Assembly: GCA_003427395.1 (NCBI GenBank)
Contig: BFEA01000028.1
Location: 122,110 to 182,873, forward strand
Origin: Chara braunii
Lineage: Eukaryota > Streptophyta > Charophyceae > Charales > Characeae
Length of the DNA: 60,764 nt
Direction: 5' to 3'
The notes under the pieces: generated by a model
The model's database searches: none
Seen by the model: the letters and a program-made list of their open reading frames with translations, nothing else
Told to the model about the DNA's origin: nothing
Position numbers and translations under genes: made by a program
Shown: piece by piece, positions 42,668 to 53,128 of the stretch
Position numbering within the stretch: the stretch's first letter is position 1
Layout: each line of letters begins with the position of its first letter

Positions 42668-44023
42668 CTAGGAGAACACCGTGGTCATCATCTGGGCATC
42701 TTCTTCCCGGATTGCCACGTGTCCTTCCGGGGTTATCCCGTCACAAACATCCCGCCATGGCACTTCCTTAGTTGCGATTTTTATCCCCAGTCCGTCTGTT
42801 TCTGCTTTGAAACGCCCAGGGGGTTCCAGAGAGCTTGCTTCCGCCCCCAAGAGTAGCAATCTCACTTCTTTAGCCGATGTTAGTAAGGACTTTGGGAGAT
42901 CCGTAATGTCACAGTAATGCTTCTTGTCGCTGTATCGAGCGAGGAGAGGGGCGATTCCTTCGTACAGAGTTTGAGGGCGTTCCAAAGAGTCGACCATCCT
43001 CGAAATTTGCACGAGGGGCTCACCCAAGATCATTGCCTTGGTCCTTTGAATTTTTCGACTGGTCAGTTGCATCGTTCTCGCTATCGTTTTAGGCGGCGGG
43101 TAGTAAACGCGTTGTCGTACCAATTTCAAGATCTCCGGATCATCTTCGTCACTGCTTTCCGCATCATCTGTTGATGACTTTCTCTCTGCGGATTCATCCC
43201 AGGAGATCATGCAGAGAGTCCCCGCCATCATCGACGAAACCCGCGGAACCGCGTTAATAGTAGTGCGAAGGGTCAATCACATGGGCAAAGCGTAAGGTTT
43301 TCCTCCTGTATTTCGGAGGACGATCGATCGTCGTTCGAAGTCCAGGTTTGCTCGTAACGCCACAAGAGCGGGAAGTCCGAAAAGAACGTTGTACGTATTG
43401 ACATCTAGTACTACGACATCCCCAAGCGCGTGCACTTTACCCAATCAGAAAGCGACAATGCTCATTCTTCCCACGGTTTTAATCCTTTCTTCGTCAGCCA
43501 AAACGAGCTGATCTTTCTCAGAAAGCATGATCAGGTCATTTTTCCTACCTGCCCTTTCGACCACTCTTAGTGAGATCGCCAGTACGGCTGCTCCCGAATC
43601 TATAATCACGCTGTACGGAATTCCCCAAATTTCAATATCGCACTCTGCGGACTTCCACGGAATTGGTTTAATCCGTAGGAAATGATTATCTTTCTGGATT
43701 AAACCTACCCGTATCGGATCCGAAGTGCCTGCGGGGTTTTCTTCAGGCGCGGGTTTTTTGGCTTTTGCATTTGGTGTTCGGGCGAGGGCGAATCGCTTTC
43801 GGTTTGCTTTGCAATGCTGTAGCATTCGCTCGTTGGCTTGTTCGGAGATCGAGAGTAGGTGACCGATCGGAAGAGGAATCCGATGGTCCAAGGCCCGGAT
43901 GATGTTCAATACATAGATCCCTCCTGTGACGAAGGTGGGTCCTCCCGACTCCATTTCTCCTAAGGACGGTCGCCATTCCACCACTTCTTTCGGTTCGGGT
44001 GAGGGTCTGATTGTTCCGATCAT
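42668..44023 (-). pseudogene. pol: Gypsy Pol, protease region
   Basis: A retropepsin-type aspartic protease: WGIPYSVIIDSGAAVLAIS at about 43580-43640 has the DSGA active site, and ALGDVVVLDVNTYNVLFGLP (43385-43440) is the second strand region. TGA codons at 43442-43444 and 43277-43279 interrupt one continuous frame. The following stretch, with acidic DDAESSDEDDPEIL and a segment up to 42668, is a linker before the RT. It would cleave the Gag-Pol polyprotein. Confidence 0.8.
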
Positions 44024-44214
44024 TCCAAGCCCAGGATATCCCAGCGATACGTACTGATCTAGCGGAATTAGCTCAGCGGCCTCTTCTGAGGTGGCCAGGG
44101 CACTTCCCCACCCTCTACTTCTTCCATCAAGACTCCGACTCGTTCGGGTCCGTTAGCGATGGGAGCCGCAGCCATAGGTGCGACCCCGATTCGCTGTTGT
44201 GGGGGTCGGTGGGG

Positions 44215-44256
44215 GCAATCACAGCCTAAATGTCCTGGCTGATGACAGGCATAACA
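44215..44256 (-). other. Nucleocapsid CCHC zinc knuckle
   Basis: The minus-strand translation CYACHQPGHLGCDC fits C-x2-C-x4-H-x4-C. It lies in a frame different from both the upstream capsid and the downstream protease, pointing to two small frameshifts. Confidence 0.85.
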
Positions 44257-44261
44257 GACAT

Positions 44262-45251
44262 TCAGGTTATTTGCGCTCCGATCGCAGGTGCCGGGGCTAA
44301 TCCTTGCTGCATCGGAGGGGCGCCTACCGCAATGGGCCGCATGTTCCTCATCATGGCTTCCACCCGAGCATTGTGCTCTCGCTGCTCCTTTTTGCTTTCC
44401 TGGATCAAACTAATCAAAGTTTTGGTTAGTTCGAAAATGGCTGCTGATTCGTTCGTACGTGTGGGAGCCTCAACTGGTGGGGGGGGTAACGCCCTTACGG
44501 GTGGGGGCATCGCAGGAGCGGACGTGCTCGGAACCTCACTTAGGATCACTCGTTTGGGGCCTATCTGTTCCATGTAGGTGACAGGTCCTGATACAAACCC
44601 CATGTTTTCAAACTTGTTCGGCAAGGCAGACAACTCAGCCCTTGCTCGTGCGAGTTCGGTCGAATCTCCTTCTCTAGGATAGTCTTCTCCTTCCACGAAG
44701 TTCGCCGCGAACTTTCGTTCCATTTCTTCCGTAGCAGCCATGATTTGTTGTAGCGTGTGAGTGATGGGGGACAATTGCTTTCGCAACTTAGCCCTTATTG
44801 TTCGGCTGCGAAGCCCGTCAATGAACAGGTCTCTCCCTACTTGTTCACCTCGCTCAGTTTTTACGAACATTCTGTAGAACCGGTTTCGATATTCTGCAAC
44901 GGATTCGAGAGGTTTTTGCACTCGGTCCTTGATCATATACAGTGCTTGCTCGGGGTGAACGTAGTCAAATCGGTTCATGAAATCCCGCTCAAAGGTCGGG
45001 AGGTCAACCCATACATAGGTACTAAACCAATGATGAGCGTCCCCCCCCAATCAGGCGGGAATGTTGATCTGCGCTTCATTGTCAGTGTACTGTTGGGCTC
45101 TAAGTGTGGCCAGCCATGCTCCTGCAACATGGTGTGCGGGATCGAACAAATAGAGATCAGGTGGCGTCATGGGAGCTTGTGCACGTGGGGCGGGTTGATT
45201 TGGTGGATTAGCGTTTTGTTGCGGAACCGGGTTCTGCACATTGGCAGCCAT
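44262..45251 (-). pseudogene. gag: Gypsy Gag (capsid region)
   Basis: Capsid protein that would package element RNA. It starts MAANVQNPVPQQNANPPNQ, a Pro/Gln-rich N-terminus. The capsid-type segment follows: DAHHWFSTYVWVDLPTFERD, VQKPLESVAEYRNRFYRMF, then AKLRKQLSPITHTLQQIMA. A TGA at 45051-45053 interrupts the frame. The frame ends at 44262. The zinc knuckle of the nucleocapsid lies just beyond, in another frame, so a frameshift separates them. Near the end is a Pro-rich linker and a predicted helix (IFELTKTLISLIQESKKEQ). Confidence 0.8.
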
Positions 45252-45385
45252 ATTGGCTGCTCGTTGGTTAGCCGATCTACTTCGGGTGACGATAGGGTCG
45301 CGTCTTTGCGCGTTCCGAGGGCGGGGTCGCCCACAGTTAGCCAGGTCACCTAATTAGCATGCTATCAATCCTAAGACCCTAGCCA

Positions 45386-45405
45386 CGTGTCGGGCTCCGA
45401 TACCA
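45386..45405 (-). promoter_or_regulatory. Primer-binding site (initiator Met-tRNA type)
   Basis: The minus strand reads TGGTATCGGAGCCCGACACG directly after the 5' LTR. TGGTATCAGAGC is the common plant primer-binding site complementary to initiator Met-tRNA; here one base differs. Confidence 0.85.
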
Positions 45406-47922
45406 ACCTCACGCCCAGCGCGACTTCCTGATCAGAGTAGGATGTGGGCCTGAAAGTGCGAAAAGGGGTGTGCCAAGGATTTTTGGGAAAGTGGGGGAGT
45501 CTTAAGGGTATGAATGCAATTAGGCGAATAAGGGGTGTGTGCGCAAGGGACTCAAGGTCCGATGGGGACGGGCCACTGTGGGCGACGGCTTACGGGGAAA
45601 TCCCTCCGCGGTGGAGGTGGTCCCGAAAAGTTAGGCCGTCGGGGGCCGCCACGTGGCGCAGGCCGCCGCATACTTGGATTGGGCCTTCGAAATTCCGAAG
45701 TTCTCTGTTCGCCGCTGCGTCGGCAATTCACGCAAAACGTGCTAGGCCAATAGGGGGCTATGGCCGGCCACGGAGCGACGCTGAGTTGATGATACGGGAG
45801 AAGAAGGCGGAAAGGAGGGAAACTGGTGGTGATCTCAACAAATCCCGGGTGGGTGAAATAGTAGGTGTGGNNNNNNNNNNNNNNNNNNNNNNNNNNNNNN
45901 NNNNNNNNNNNNNNNNNNNNNNNNNNNNNNNNNNNNNNNNNNNNNNNNNNNNNNNNNNNNNNNNNNNNNNNNNNNNNNNNNNNNNNNNNNNNNNNNNNNN
46001 NNNNNNNNNNNNNNNNNNNNNNNNNNNNNNNNNNNNNNNNNNNNNNNNNNNNNNNNNNNNNNNNNNNNNNNNNNNNNNNNNNNNNNNNNNNNNNNNNNNN
46101 NNNNNNNNNNNNNNNNNNNNNNNNNGTATCGCAGCCTTATGAGTTCGTTTATCCAAGGGGTGAAATAATCCGGGTCGTAGGATGAGTCTGAGCTCCAAGA
46201 TCGCGTCATGGTATCATCGTTGATGGGACAGCTCGGGTCGGGTTATCGTCACCGTGCACGGGCACGTGTAGGGCAGGCGAACTTAGTTGCGCCTCATCGT
46301 GCCTGTACGGGCTGACGGTTCCGCCGCGAATCTTTTTGGGTGGGCGAATCGACGCACGAGAATGCGTGTAAGGGCGCGACTCGGATCACGTTTACACGTG
46401 TTCTCGTGCGGCGTTCGCGGGGCCAGACTTCGGATCGTCTAATTGCTTCGTAAGTTTCGATTATGCAAGATGCAACCATATCTCAACCCCATCGTGAGAC
46501 AAGCAAAAACGAGAACAAAATCGCTATCGGGGCCTGATTCTTATCCCATCTATAGCGGCATCAGGTGCAAGCAAGGATTCGACATAAACAAAAAGCAAGG
46601 ACAGGGATTTTTTGCGAAAAGATAGACAAGCAGGCATAACCTTCATATATCCATACATTCGACAATCATACACGTAATGCAATCGCAAGGACAGGTGTGA
46701 GAAAAAACCCAAGTCCAGATTCCAAAAAGCCGAAACGAAAATAAGAACAGGCAAACCGCCCGGAGCCGCAATCAAAATGTATGTACACAGATGAAGAGGG
46801 GGAAGAGACAAAGAAACAGCAAATCCGCGTCCATCGACCTCAACTCTCTTCTCCTCTCTCTCTCTCTCTCCGATGCGGACAGTCCGTCGTCGCGCACCAA
46901 CCCACGAAGTTGTCACCCCGCTTAGTCCTCCCGCATCCGTCGGATTCGCCCGTGCCCACAGTCCGTCGTGGCCCACGTCAATCCTGCGCGTTCGGCACCA
47001 GCCCGTCGGGCCGCCCAACTCCTACTCTACTCACCTCTTACTTCGCTCGTGTGCCGACCCTTCCTGATCGCGCAATCCCGAGCTTCCGACAACGGGTTAA
47101 GAGAGCTGACTAATCGCGCAGCCGAAATTTATAGCGTGCATGCATGCGCGAAGAACACGGAATTACCAGGACTTAGAGTGGGGATTAGAGAGGGAGCGCC
47201 TGCGTTCTGCATGATCGGCCGCGGCGTGGGGGACGTAACCCTTCTCCACGCATCGATCCGAGCATGCAAGCCGCGGCTTACAAAAATTTCAGCAAAAGAA
47301 AGAGAGGGATGGCGGGAGAGACGGAGTGCAAGAAGAAAGATACAGTTACAATGGCACCCGCCCAAAATTATAGTTACACACACGATTAAGGGCGCCCACT
47401 AATCAGAGTACCGTTGGGGCCGCATGAAGAAGCGCGTAGACAAAAGGCACCGCACGGCAGGAAAAATTCTGATTACCGAATTCCTAAATTCCTATCTAAT
47501 GCGAAAAAGCAAAAAGTACAAATTCTAGAAGGAAAGTCTGAAATTCCGAGAGTCATCGGGGCTCGACAAAATTCGAAAAAGACTCAAAAGAAACTTCAAA
47601 AGAACGAAGCAATTTCCCGCGCGATGTCCGCGCCCAAAAGATCAAAACCGAAACGAAAGAAACGTCGTCAATATTTATTAATTGCGCGCGTGGTGGCGCG
47701 CCACACATCCATCCGACCAATCAATCAACCGTCTGTCCCAGGACACACCCAGCTCTGAACCAAGAGATCCGACAAGAAGCGACGAAAAAGGACAAAAAGC
47801 AAGGGTACTGATGCAATTTTCTACCGATCCCAATCTCCCGTAATTGGCCCAACCTTCCCAGCTTAGGACCCCTCATTGCAACCGCGCAGAAAATCGTGCG
47901 TTACAGAGAGTGGTTCGTCACA
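45404..47922 (-). repeat. 5' LTR of the Gypsy element
   Basis: About 2.5 kb, matching 34430-36923. It starts TGTGACGAACC on the minus strand. It includes a gap of 255 undetermined bases at 45871-46125. Its inner end runs GCGTGAGGTTGG straight into the primer-binding site and lacks the ACGTCACA seen at the end of the other LTR. Confidence 0.88.
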
Positions 47923-48077
47923 CCGGGGCCATGCCCGACTTGCAGGAGTACCAGCCTAGGATCGTGACACTCTGCACTGTGAGACAGGTGATGGAGCCAT
48001 TGATTCCGTTTTGATGTCAGGGGCAGGAAAATTAGTCGGATTGTCCACTTGATGTAGCTCTGTGGTCAGACCACCCT
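47923..48077. repeat. Right half of the repeat split by the Gypsy insertion
   Basis: Matches 49731-49850 (TGATGGAGCCATTGATTCCG and TTAGTCGGATTG in both). It follows the CCGG target duplication. Confidence 0.8.
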
Positions 48078-48228
48078 TTTTTTTTTTCCTTTTTTTTCTT
48101 TTCAAACCAAGGCCGATTCAGACCTACTAGGCAAGGTGATAAGAGCAGCCTCACCTAGTAGATCCCTACGCAGCCACTGCATCTATCGGTGGGGAGTATC
48201 ACCTGCTGGAAAACGGGTCCAGCGTCCC
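48078..48228 (-). repeat. SINE-like tail module with 13-bp hairpin
   Basis: Minus strand: GGGACGCTGGACCCG, then CTCCCCACCGATAGATG. The hairpin at 48161-48124 has arms CTACTAGGTGAGG and CCTTGCCTAGTAG (13 pairs, two of them G-T) around the loop CTGCTCTTATCA. It ends A-rich (poly-T on the plus strand, 48078-48106). Confidence 0.8.
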
Positions 48229-48810
48229 TTATACAGAATAATTCAGGAAAATGTCAGCATTGATTGCTCTGGTTTCCAGAGGATTAACTGTGCTGAGAAT
48301 GATCTGCCAGCATTGATTGCTCTGGTTTCCAGAGGATTAACTGTGCAGGTTGTTGAGAAAAAGGGGAAAACCTCTTTGCCCTCTGTACCAAGCGCCAGAT
48401 ACCTACTGCTGAGGAACTAGTTCCTCCTTCTCCCAACTACCTTTTACCCAAGAATCTTTACCGCCTCATTTCTCTGTCTCTTAAACCTTAAACCCTTTCC
48501 CCCGAGTACATCAGTCCTCCTATCCCGGGATAGCCCCCATTCCTTCCCATCTTTCTCCCCCGTACCAATCTATTCCTACTTGGCTGTTTGCAAGGGGGGG
48601 AAGAAGTCCAGGAATTCATCACATGGTCGCATTGGGATTGAGCCATCTTGCTTGGTCCAGTCATGGAAGATGAGTCAGTACTTGTTGCCCTGCTTCCTCT
48701 CTTGTCCCCTTCCCTCCCCATTCCATTCCACCTTTCCTATCTTCCTGATTCCCCCCCAAGCCAGCTTTTGCTGAATTCTTGTATCCTTTGCTTTATCTCA
48801 CTGTCCTAGC
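48229..48810. other. No supported gene; short tandem repeat
   Basis: A unit containing GATTGCTCTGGTTTCCAGAG is repeated twice at 48257-48345. Otherwise no recognisable gene. Confidence 0.45.
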
Positions 48811-49580
48811 TGCCCACCCTAACTTCTTTTGACTGACACTTTCTTTCAGCTAAGGGTGAGCCATCCTTATGAAATGTCTGCCCACCCTAACTTCTTTTCG
48901 CTGACACTTTCTTTCAGGTAAGGGTCAGCCATCCTTATGAAATGTCTGCCCACCCTAACTTCTTTTCGCTGACACTTTCTTTCAGGTAAGGGTGAGCCAT
49001 CCTTACGAAATGTGTGCCCACCCTTTTTTTTTCCTATAAAAAGTCTAGGGTGTTGTAGAGGCCAGTTACTGGGCACACATTGATCGCCGGAAGCGGTCAG
49101 CCATGGTCGCTCTGAGGAGTCGAGGCCACCACCCATCCCATCCTCACGTCAATACTCCTAACGCATCCCCCTATCCCTACTATCCTACCTCAGTGTGACC
49201 AGCACTCAGGAGCATCACCCTACGTATCGAGGGGAACTTGGATCGAACAGTAGTGACAGGCACCAGGGCTAGCTACCCTGCCCTGGTTGAAGCATAGTCA
49301 AACGAGCCTCGTCGTACGGGTACTTCGGACGCCAGGCTCAAGCAATCACCTATTGGCCCCTAAATTGACCAACTAGTAACTCACGCCCTAACTTCTTTTG
49401 GCTGACACTTTCTTCCAGGTAAGGGTGAGCCATCCTTATGAAATGTCTCCCCACCCTAACTTCTTTTGGCTGACACTTTCTTTCAGGTAAGGGTGAGCCA
49501 TCCTTATGAAATGTCTGCCCACCCTAACTTCTTTTGGCTGACACTTTCTTTCAGGTAAGGGTGAGCCATCCTTGTGAAAT
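48811..49580 (+). repeat. 68-bp tandem repeats with joined splice-site motifs
   Basis: Two clusters of three units each (48811-49020 and 49383-49580) with an exact 68-bp period. Each unit has CCCTAACTTCTTTT (branch-point-like CTAAC), CTGACACTTTCTTTCAG (pyrimidine tract and acceptor AG) and directly GTAAGGGTGAGCC (donor-like). The AG/GT junctions follow 48849 (mutated to CT), 48917, 48985, 49418, 49486 and 49554. A seventh single unit is at 34250. Confidence 0.8.
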
Positions 49581-49734
49581 GTTTTTGGGCATCTGAACCA
49601 ATAGGAGGGTGGCTTTCATTTTCCGGGAGTGCATTAGACCAGTGGGAGGGTGGCTTTTCATTTTACGGAAGTGCATGGAGCAATGGGAGGATGGATGGCT
49701 TCTCATTTTCTGGACGTGCGTGGAAATCCCCGGG

Positions 49735-50103
49735 GCCATGTCCCACTCGCAGGAATACCAGACTAGGATTATGACACTCCACACAGTGAGATTGGTGATG
49801 GAGCCATTGATTCCGTTTTGATCTCAGGGTCAGCAAAATTAGTCGGATTGTTGAGGGCATGAGGCTGTGCAGAGGTTGGGCATCGGGATACAGGGGTGAG
49901 GCAGGTAGTTTGGGGCTGCTGAAAGGCCTTTGGCAGCTGGTTTTTTCGTTCATAATGCTTCTTTGATCCGAGCCTTGGGGGACATAATTTTAGTGTTCCT
50001 GTAAAAAAAAAAAAAAAAAAAGGACTACACAGTTGTCTTTGTAATGGCCCCGATATCTCAAGGATTTTTCCATAAATTTCTCATTTTCAATATGATCTTG
50101 AAT
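49735..50103. other. No supported gene
   Basis: The remainder of the dispersed repeat, then a poly-A (50001-50019) that may end an older retroposed piece. Confidence 0.4.
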
Positions 50104-50160
50104 GGGACGCTGGGCCCAGTTCCCAGCACGTGCTGCTCCCCATGAATAGATTGGAGCATG
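50104..50160 (+). repeat. SINE-like tail module, variant head
   Basis: GGGACGCTGGGCCCAGTTCC, then CTCCCCATGAATAGATTGGA. It shares the GGGCC and ATTGG changes with the copy at 60686, so these two form a subgroup. No hairpin and no poly-A. Confidence 0.7.
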
Positions 50161-50397
50161 TCCCTAATAATAAGAAGAGAAAACTGGGGCGCGGTCAGGG
50201 TTAGAGTTTGAAAATATGTTTCAAACTTCCGTTTTGGAGTCCAGTCCCCTCTGAAGCTTACACTGCAGGCCAAACTCCTCCGTCGCGTGGCTGTCGCAGG
50301 GCAGAGTTTGTAACTGCAGTCTAGTCATCCACGTCGGAGGGGCAGGCCGTTTTCCAAAAAAAGAAAGAAGAAACAAGAAGAAAAAAGAAAAGATCGC

Positions 50398-50841
50398 GGC
50401 ACTGAATCTTTCCATGTTCTCGCGGAAGATTCACTCTCAGTTTCCATGATTGATCTCGAAATGTGCAAAAAGAGAGTGAATCTTCTCTAGAACATGGAAA
50501 GATACAGCGCCATGATTTTTGTCTTTTGTGCAACGGGGATACCGGAGCCCAACAAGATACACGGGCTGACAACAACACAGAGGCCCTAGGGGATACACGT
50601 GTTGACAACGACCCAGTTTCTTTTCTTTTTTTTCTCTCTTTTGTTTTTCCTTCTCAGAGTTCCCGACCTATGCGTGTCATCCTTGGGGTCTCGTGGCAGT
50701 GCATCTTTCCATGTTCTAACTGAAGATTAACTCTCGTTTTGCACATTTCGAGAGTAGTGGAGCCCCCCTCACTCCACTACTACTCTCGAAATGTGCAAAA
50801 CAAGAGTGAATCTTCCGCTAGAACATGGAAAGATACAGCGC
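50398..50841. mobile_element. Two related foldback MITEs
   Basis: Unit A (50398-50510) and unit B (50699-50841) are each palindromic. They run from ATCTTTCCATGTTCT to, inverted, AGAACATGGAAAGAT, with arms containing AGAGTGAATCTTC and TGCACATTTCGAGA. In B the axis lies in CCCCCCTCA near 50767. After each right end follow similar tails (GATTTTTGTCTTTTGTGCA). Confidence 0.7.
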
Positions 50842-51033
50842 CCTGATTTTTGTCTTTTGTGCATGTCAAGAATAGTGGAGCAAGGCCCTCCTTTTTTTTT
50901 TCTTTTTTTTTTTTCAATCTCAGCCCCGTCGCGTGGCTGGCCAAGGCCGCAATGCCTCGGCCACATCCGAGGTAAAAAAAAAGAAAGAGAGAGAGCATCT
51001 TGTCGTGTGGCTGGGCCACGGCCGAGATGGAGG

Positions 51034-51516
51034 ATGGAGAGGATGCTGTACAACGAGATCCATGCGAGCATGCTGGGCAACCACACCATTTTCCCTCCCA
51101 TAATTGCCGACACTGGTAGTCCGGAAGGGGTGCAGTTGCCAAGGCGAGGAGCGGGAGGCGGGGAATTTGTCGGAAGTGAAGCCGGCGGTGATGGCGGCGC
51201 GGACGACCGTTCTTCGGCTAGGGACTCTGATCAAAATGCAGGTAGCAGGGCTGGAGGCCGAAAGCGGAAGAATGTACGTCGGCAGACTTTCGAGGCAATC
51301 ACTGATGTGATGGACCGGCATGGGCAACTCATGGCGTCGACGATCGATTCGTCGAGCAAGCGGCAGTGCAATATCTTGACCAGGCAATGCGACATACTGG
51401 AGCAGGAGATAGCGGTTCAGGGAGCGCATTATGCGACATCCGACGAAACACAGAAGATGATGAGCCACGCTCTCATGGAGATCGCTGCCGCCGTTCGTGG
51501 TCGTTCGACGATGTAG
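51034..51516 (+). CDS. C-terminal fragment, possibly Harbinger accessory protein
   Basis: The reading frame gives MERMLYNEIHASMLGNHTIF, an acidic Gly/Asp-rich linker, a basic patch AGGRKRKNVRRQTF, then a helical end: EAITDVMDRHGQLMASTIDS, SSKRQCNILTRQCDILEQEI, QKMMSHALMEIAAAV, stop. This layout (basic patch plus C-terminal coiled coil) resembles the C-termini of Myb/trihelix-like proteins that accompany PIF/Harbinger transposases. A transposase lies convergently at 55-57 kb. No SANT domain is visible; DNA upstream is a MITE, so the N-terminus is lost or elsewhere. Function not established. Confidence 0.4.
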   Translation: MERMLYNEIHASMLGNHTIFPPIIADTGSPEGVQLPRRGAGGGEFVGSEAGGDGGADDRSSARDSDQNAGSRAGGRKRKNVRRQTFEAITDVMDRHGQLMASTIDSSSKRQCNILTRQCDILEQEIAVQGAHYATSDETQKMMSHALMEIAAAVRGRSTM

Positions 51517-51999
51517 ACCCTTCCTTCGTGTGATGTCTGTCATTCCGCTCTTGCGCTTGTCAGGGTCTTCCTTCTCTCATAGACATGAAATTAATTTTTT
51601 CTATTTTTGTCCTATATTTTTACTTTTTTCCGGTCCTCTGCCTAGTCGGTCGTGTGCCTGTTGGGTTGATCGTTGTGCTGATCTTTCCGCTGATCATTCA
51701 TTGCGAGTCATCGTCGCTCTCCGACCGCTGAAAGGACAAGGCCGCCAGCAGTATAAATCACGGTCCATAGCTAGGCGAACCACTCCGCGCCAACAGAACC
51801 TTCACCGTCGTTACGGATCCTGCAATACCTCCACTCGCTCGCTGCGACATTGAATGCTTGCTGTCTTCCACGATCCGCCGTCATCCGCTCGCAGCGCGCC
51901 ATCAGCGTCCATCGTCAGCCACGTACGCAGGCAGCCACCTTGTAGATCGCATGAAGCGGGATATTCTTCGGGAAGGCGGTACTCGTACTCCTTGCCAGT

Positions 52000-53091
52000 G
52001 TGGAACGTCGTTGGCTCACCTCCGGGACGGACGTCTACAGCAGTGAAGCGCTGCAGGACGTAGTAGCGCAGCGTCAGGCAAGGCCATGTCTCCAAGGGGC
52101 GGATGCGGTTCTCGTGCACGCGGCAAGAAGCGTGATGCACCTCATGACGACGGCAAGTGATGAAGGCGAAAAAGGATCGCCGAGACGGCGCGTCATTCAA
52201 CGGCGCAGAACGGACGGGGATGGGTGGGGAAGGCTAAGCGGGACCGATGATAATGACGTCTTCTCGACAGGCGCTCCTGACGTTCAGCCGCCGCCACTGC
52301 CGTCGAACGTTCATGCAATCGCTGGGGGGTCATTTGCGCAGGCAACGACTCACGACGAGCGCATCATCAACGTTGAAGTGAATGAAGACGCGCGGTTGGA
52401 CGAAGGCCAAGGCGGCGCGGTGCCCGAACGTAGCGCAATGCAGCCGGTTACACTGCCGACAACGCCACGTCAGCAGCACGCAGTTGTGGCCACAGGGGGG
52501 GCGACGCCCAGACAGGCAGTCCCACTGCCGGCAACGCCACGTCAGCATTGCGCGGGCGATAATGTTGGATCTGGTGTTGCAGCCAGCACTGCGACGGCGG
52601 TGGAGCCGCCGCAACCCCGCCACGCAGGTGCGGACGTGGGAGTTGTGGCAGGAGCACCGCGGGGGGCGACAGGGGAAGGCCGCAGGGGAGAGGACGTGGC
52701 GAGCGCAACGAAGGTTGCGCGTGCGGAGAAGAAGAGGGCGGGTGAGGATGACGAACCTCTCGTCAACAGGGTGCGCAAAGGCGGACTGGCAAAAGATCTG
52801 GCGGAGCGGGCGAGACTGTGGGTCGACGACAAATCATTCTGGACGTCAGGGGAGGGGCGCAAACTCTACAATATCATCAACGAGACATGTGAGCACCTCG
52901 TCTCCGTCGCAAGTGGGCTTCCACTCCTGAACGTCCCGAGAAGCGTCGCCATGCTCACATCCAACATCGCGCAGATCAGGATCGCGAATGCAGGGCAGTT
53001 GCAGGGAGCATTGAGCCGCGCATCGAAATTCCAAAGTGTGGCCTTGCGGGTTTTGCATGGTTGGGTCTTCAAATCGGGCTCCAAAGAATGA
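52000..53091 (+). CDS. Unknown protein, Pro-rich N-terminus and helical C-terminus
   Basis: A 363-codon frame. The likely start is one of the early ATGs; the conserved-looking part begins later. The middle has repeats of the type PxTPRQ (LPTTPRQQ, LPATPRQH). The C-terminal third looks globular: NRVRKGGLAKDLAERARLWV, DDKSFWTSGEGRKLYNIINE, LTSNIAQIRIANAGQLQGAL. It ends FKSGSKE then TGA. The frame reads on after the TGA (RYNVAFQYVLGI) towards the next ORF, so the TGA may replace an Arg codon. I do not recognise a family. High GC and lack of repeats set it apart from its neighbours. Confidence 0.45.
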   Translation: MERRWLTSGTDVYSSEALQDVVAQRQARPCLQGADAVLVHAARSVMHLMTTASDEGEKGSPRRRVIQRRRTDGDGWGRLSGTDDNDVFSTGAPDVQPPPLPSNVHAIAGGSFAQATTHDERIINVEVNEDARLDEGQGGAVPERSAMQPVTLPTTPRQQHAVVATGGATPRQAVPLPATPRQHCAGDNVGSGVAASTATAVEPPQPRHAGADVGVVAGAPRGATGEGRRGEDVASATKVARAEKKRAGEDDEPLVNRVRKGGLAKDLAERARLWVDDKSFWTSGEGRKLYNIINETCEHLVSVASGLPLLNVPRSVAMLTSNIAQIRIANAGQLQGALSRASKFQSVALRVLHGWVFKSGSKE

Positions 53092-53128
53092 AGATACAAT
53101 GTCGCCTTCCAGTATGTACTAGGAATCT

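Larger units (their letters stand above)
34430..47922 (-). mobile_element. Ty3/Gypsy LTR retrotransposon
   Basis: A 13.5-kb element on the minus strand, with LTRs at both ends, an initiator-Met-tRNA-type primer-binding site, gag, protease, RT, RNase H, integrase (the order that defines Ty3/Gypsy) and a further ORF before the 3' LTR. It lies in a dispersed repeat; CCGG flanks it on both sides (34426-34429 and 47923-47926). The termini are TGTGACG and CGTCACA. Stops and a few frameshifts inactivate it. Confidence 0.9.
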
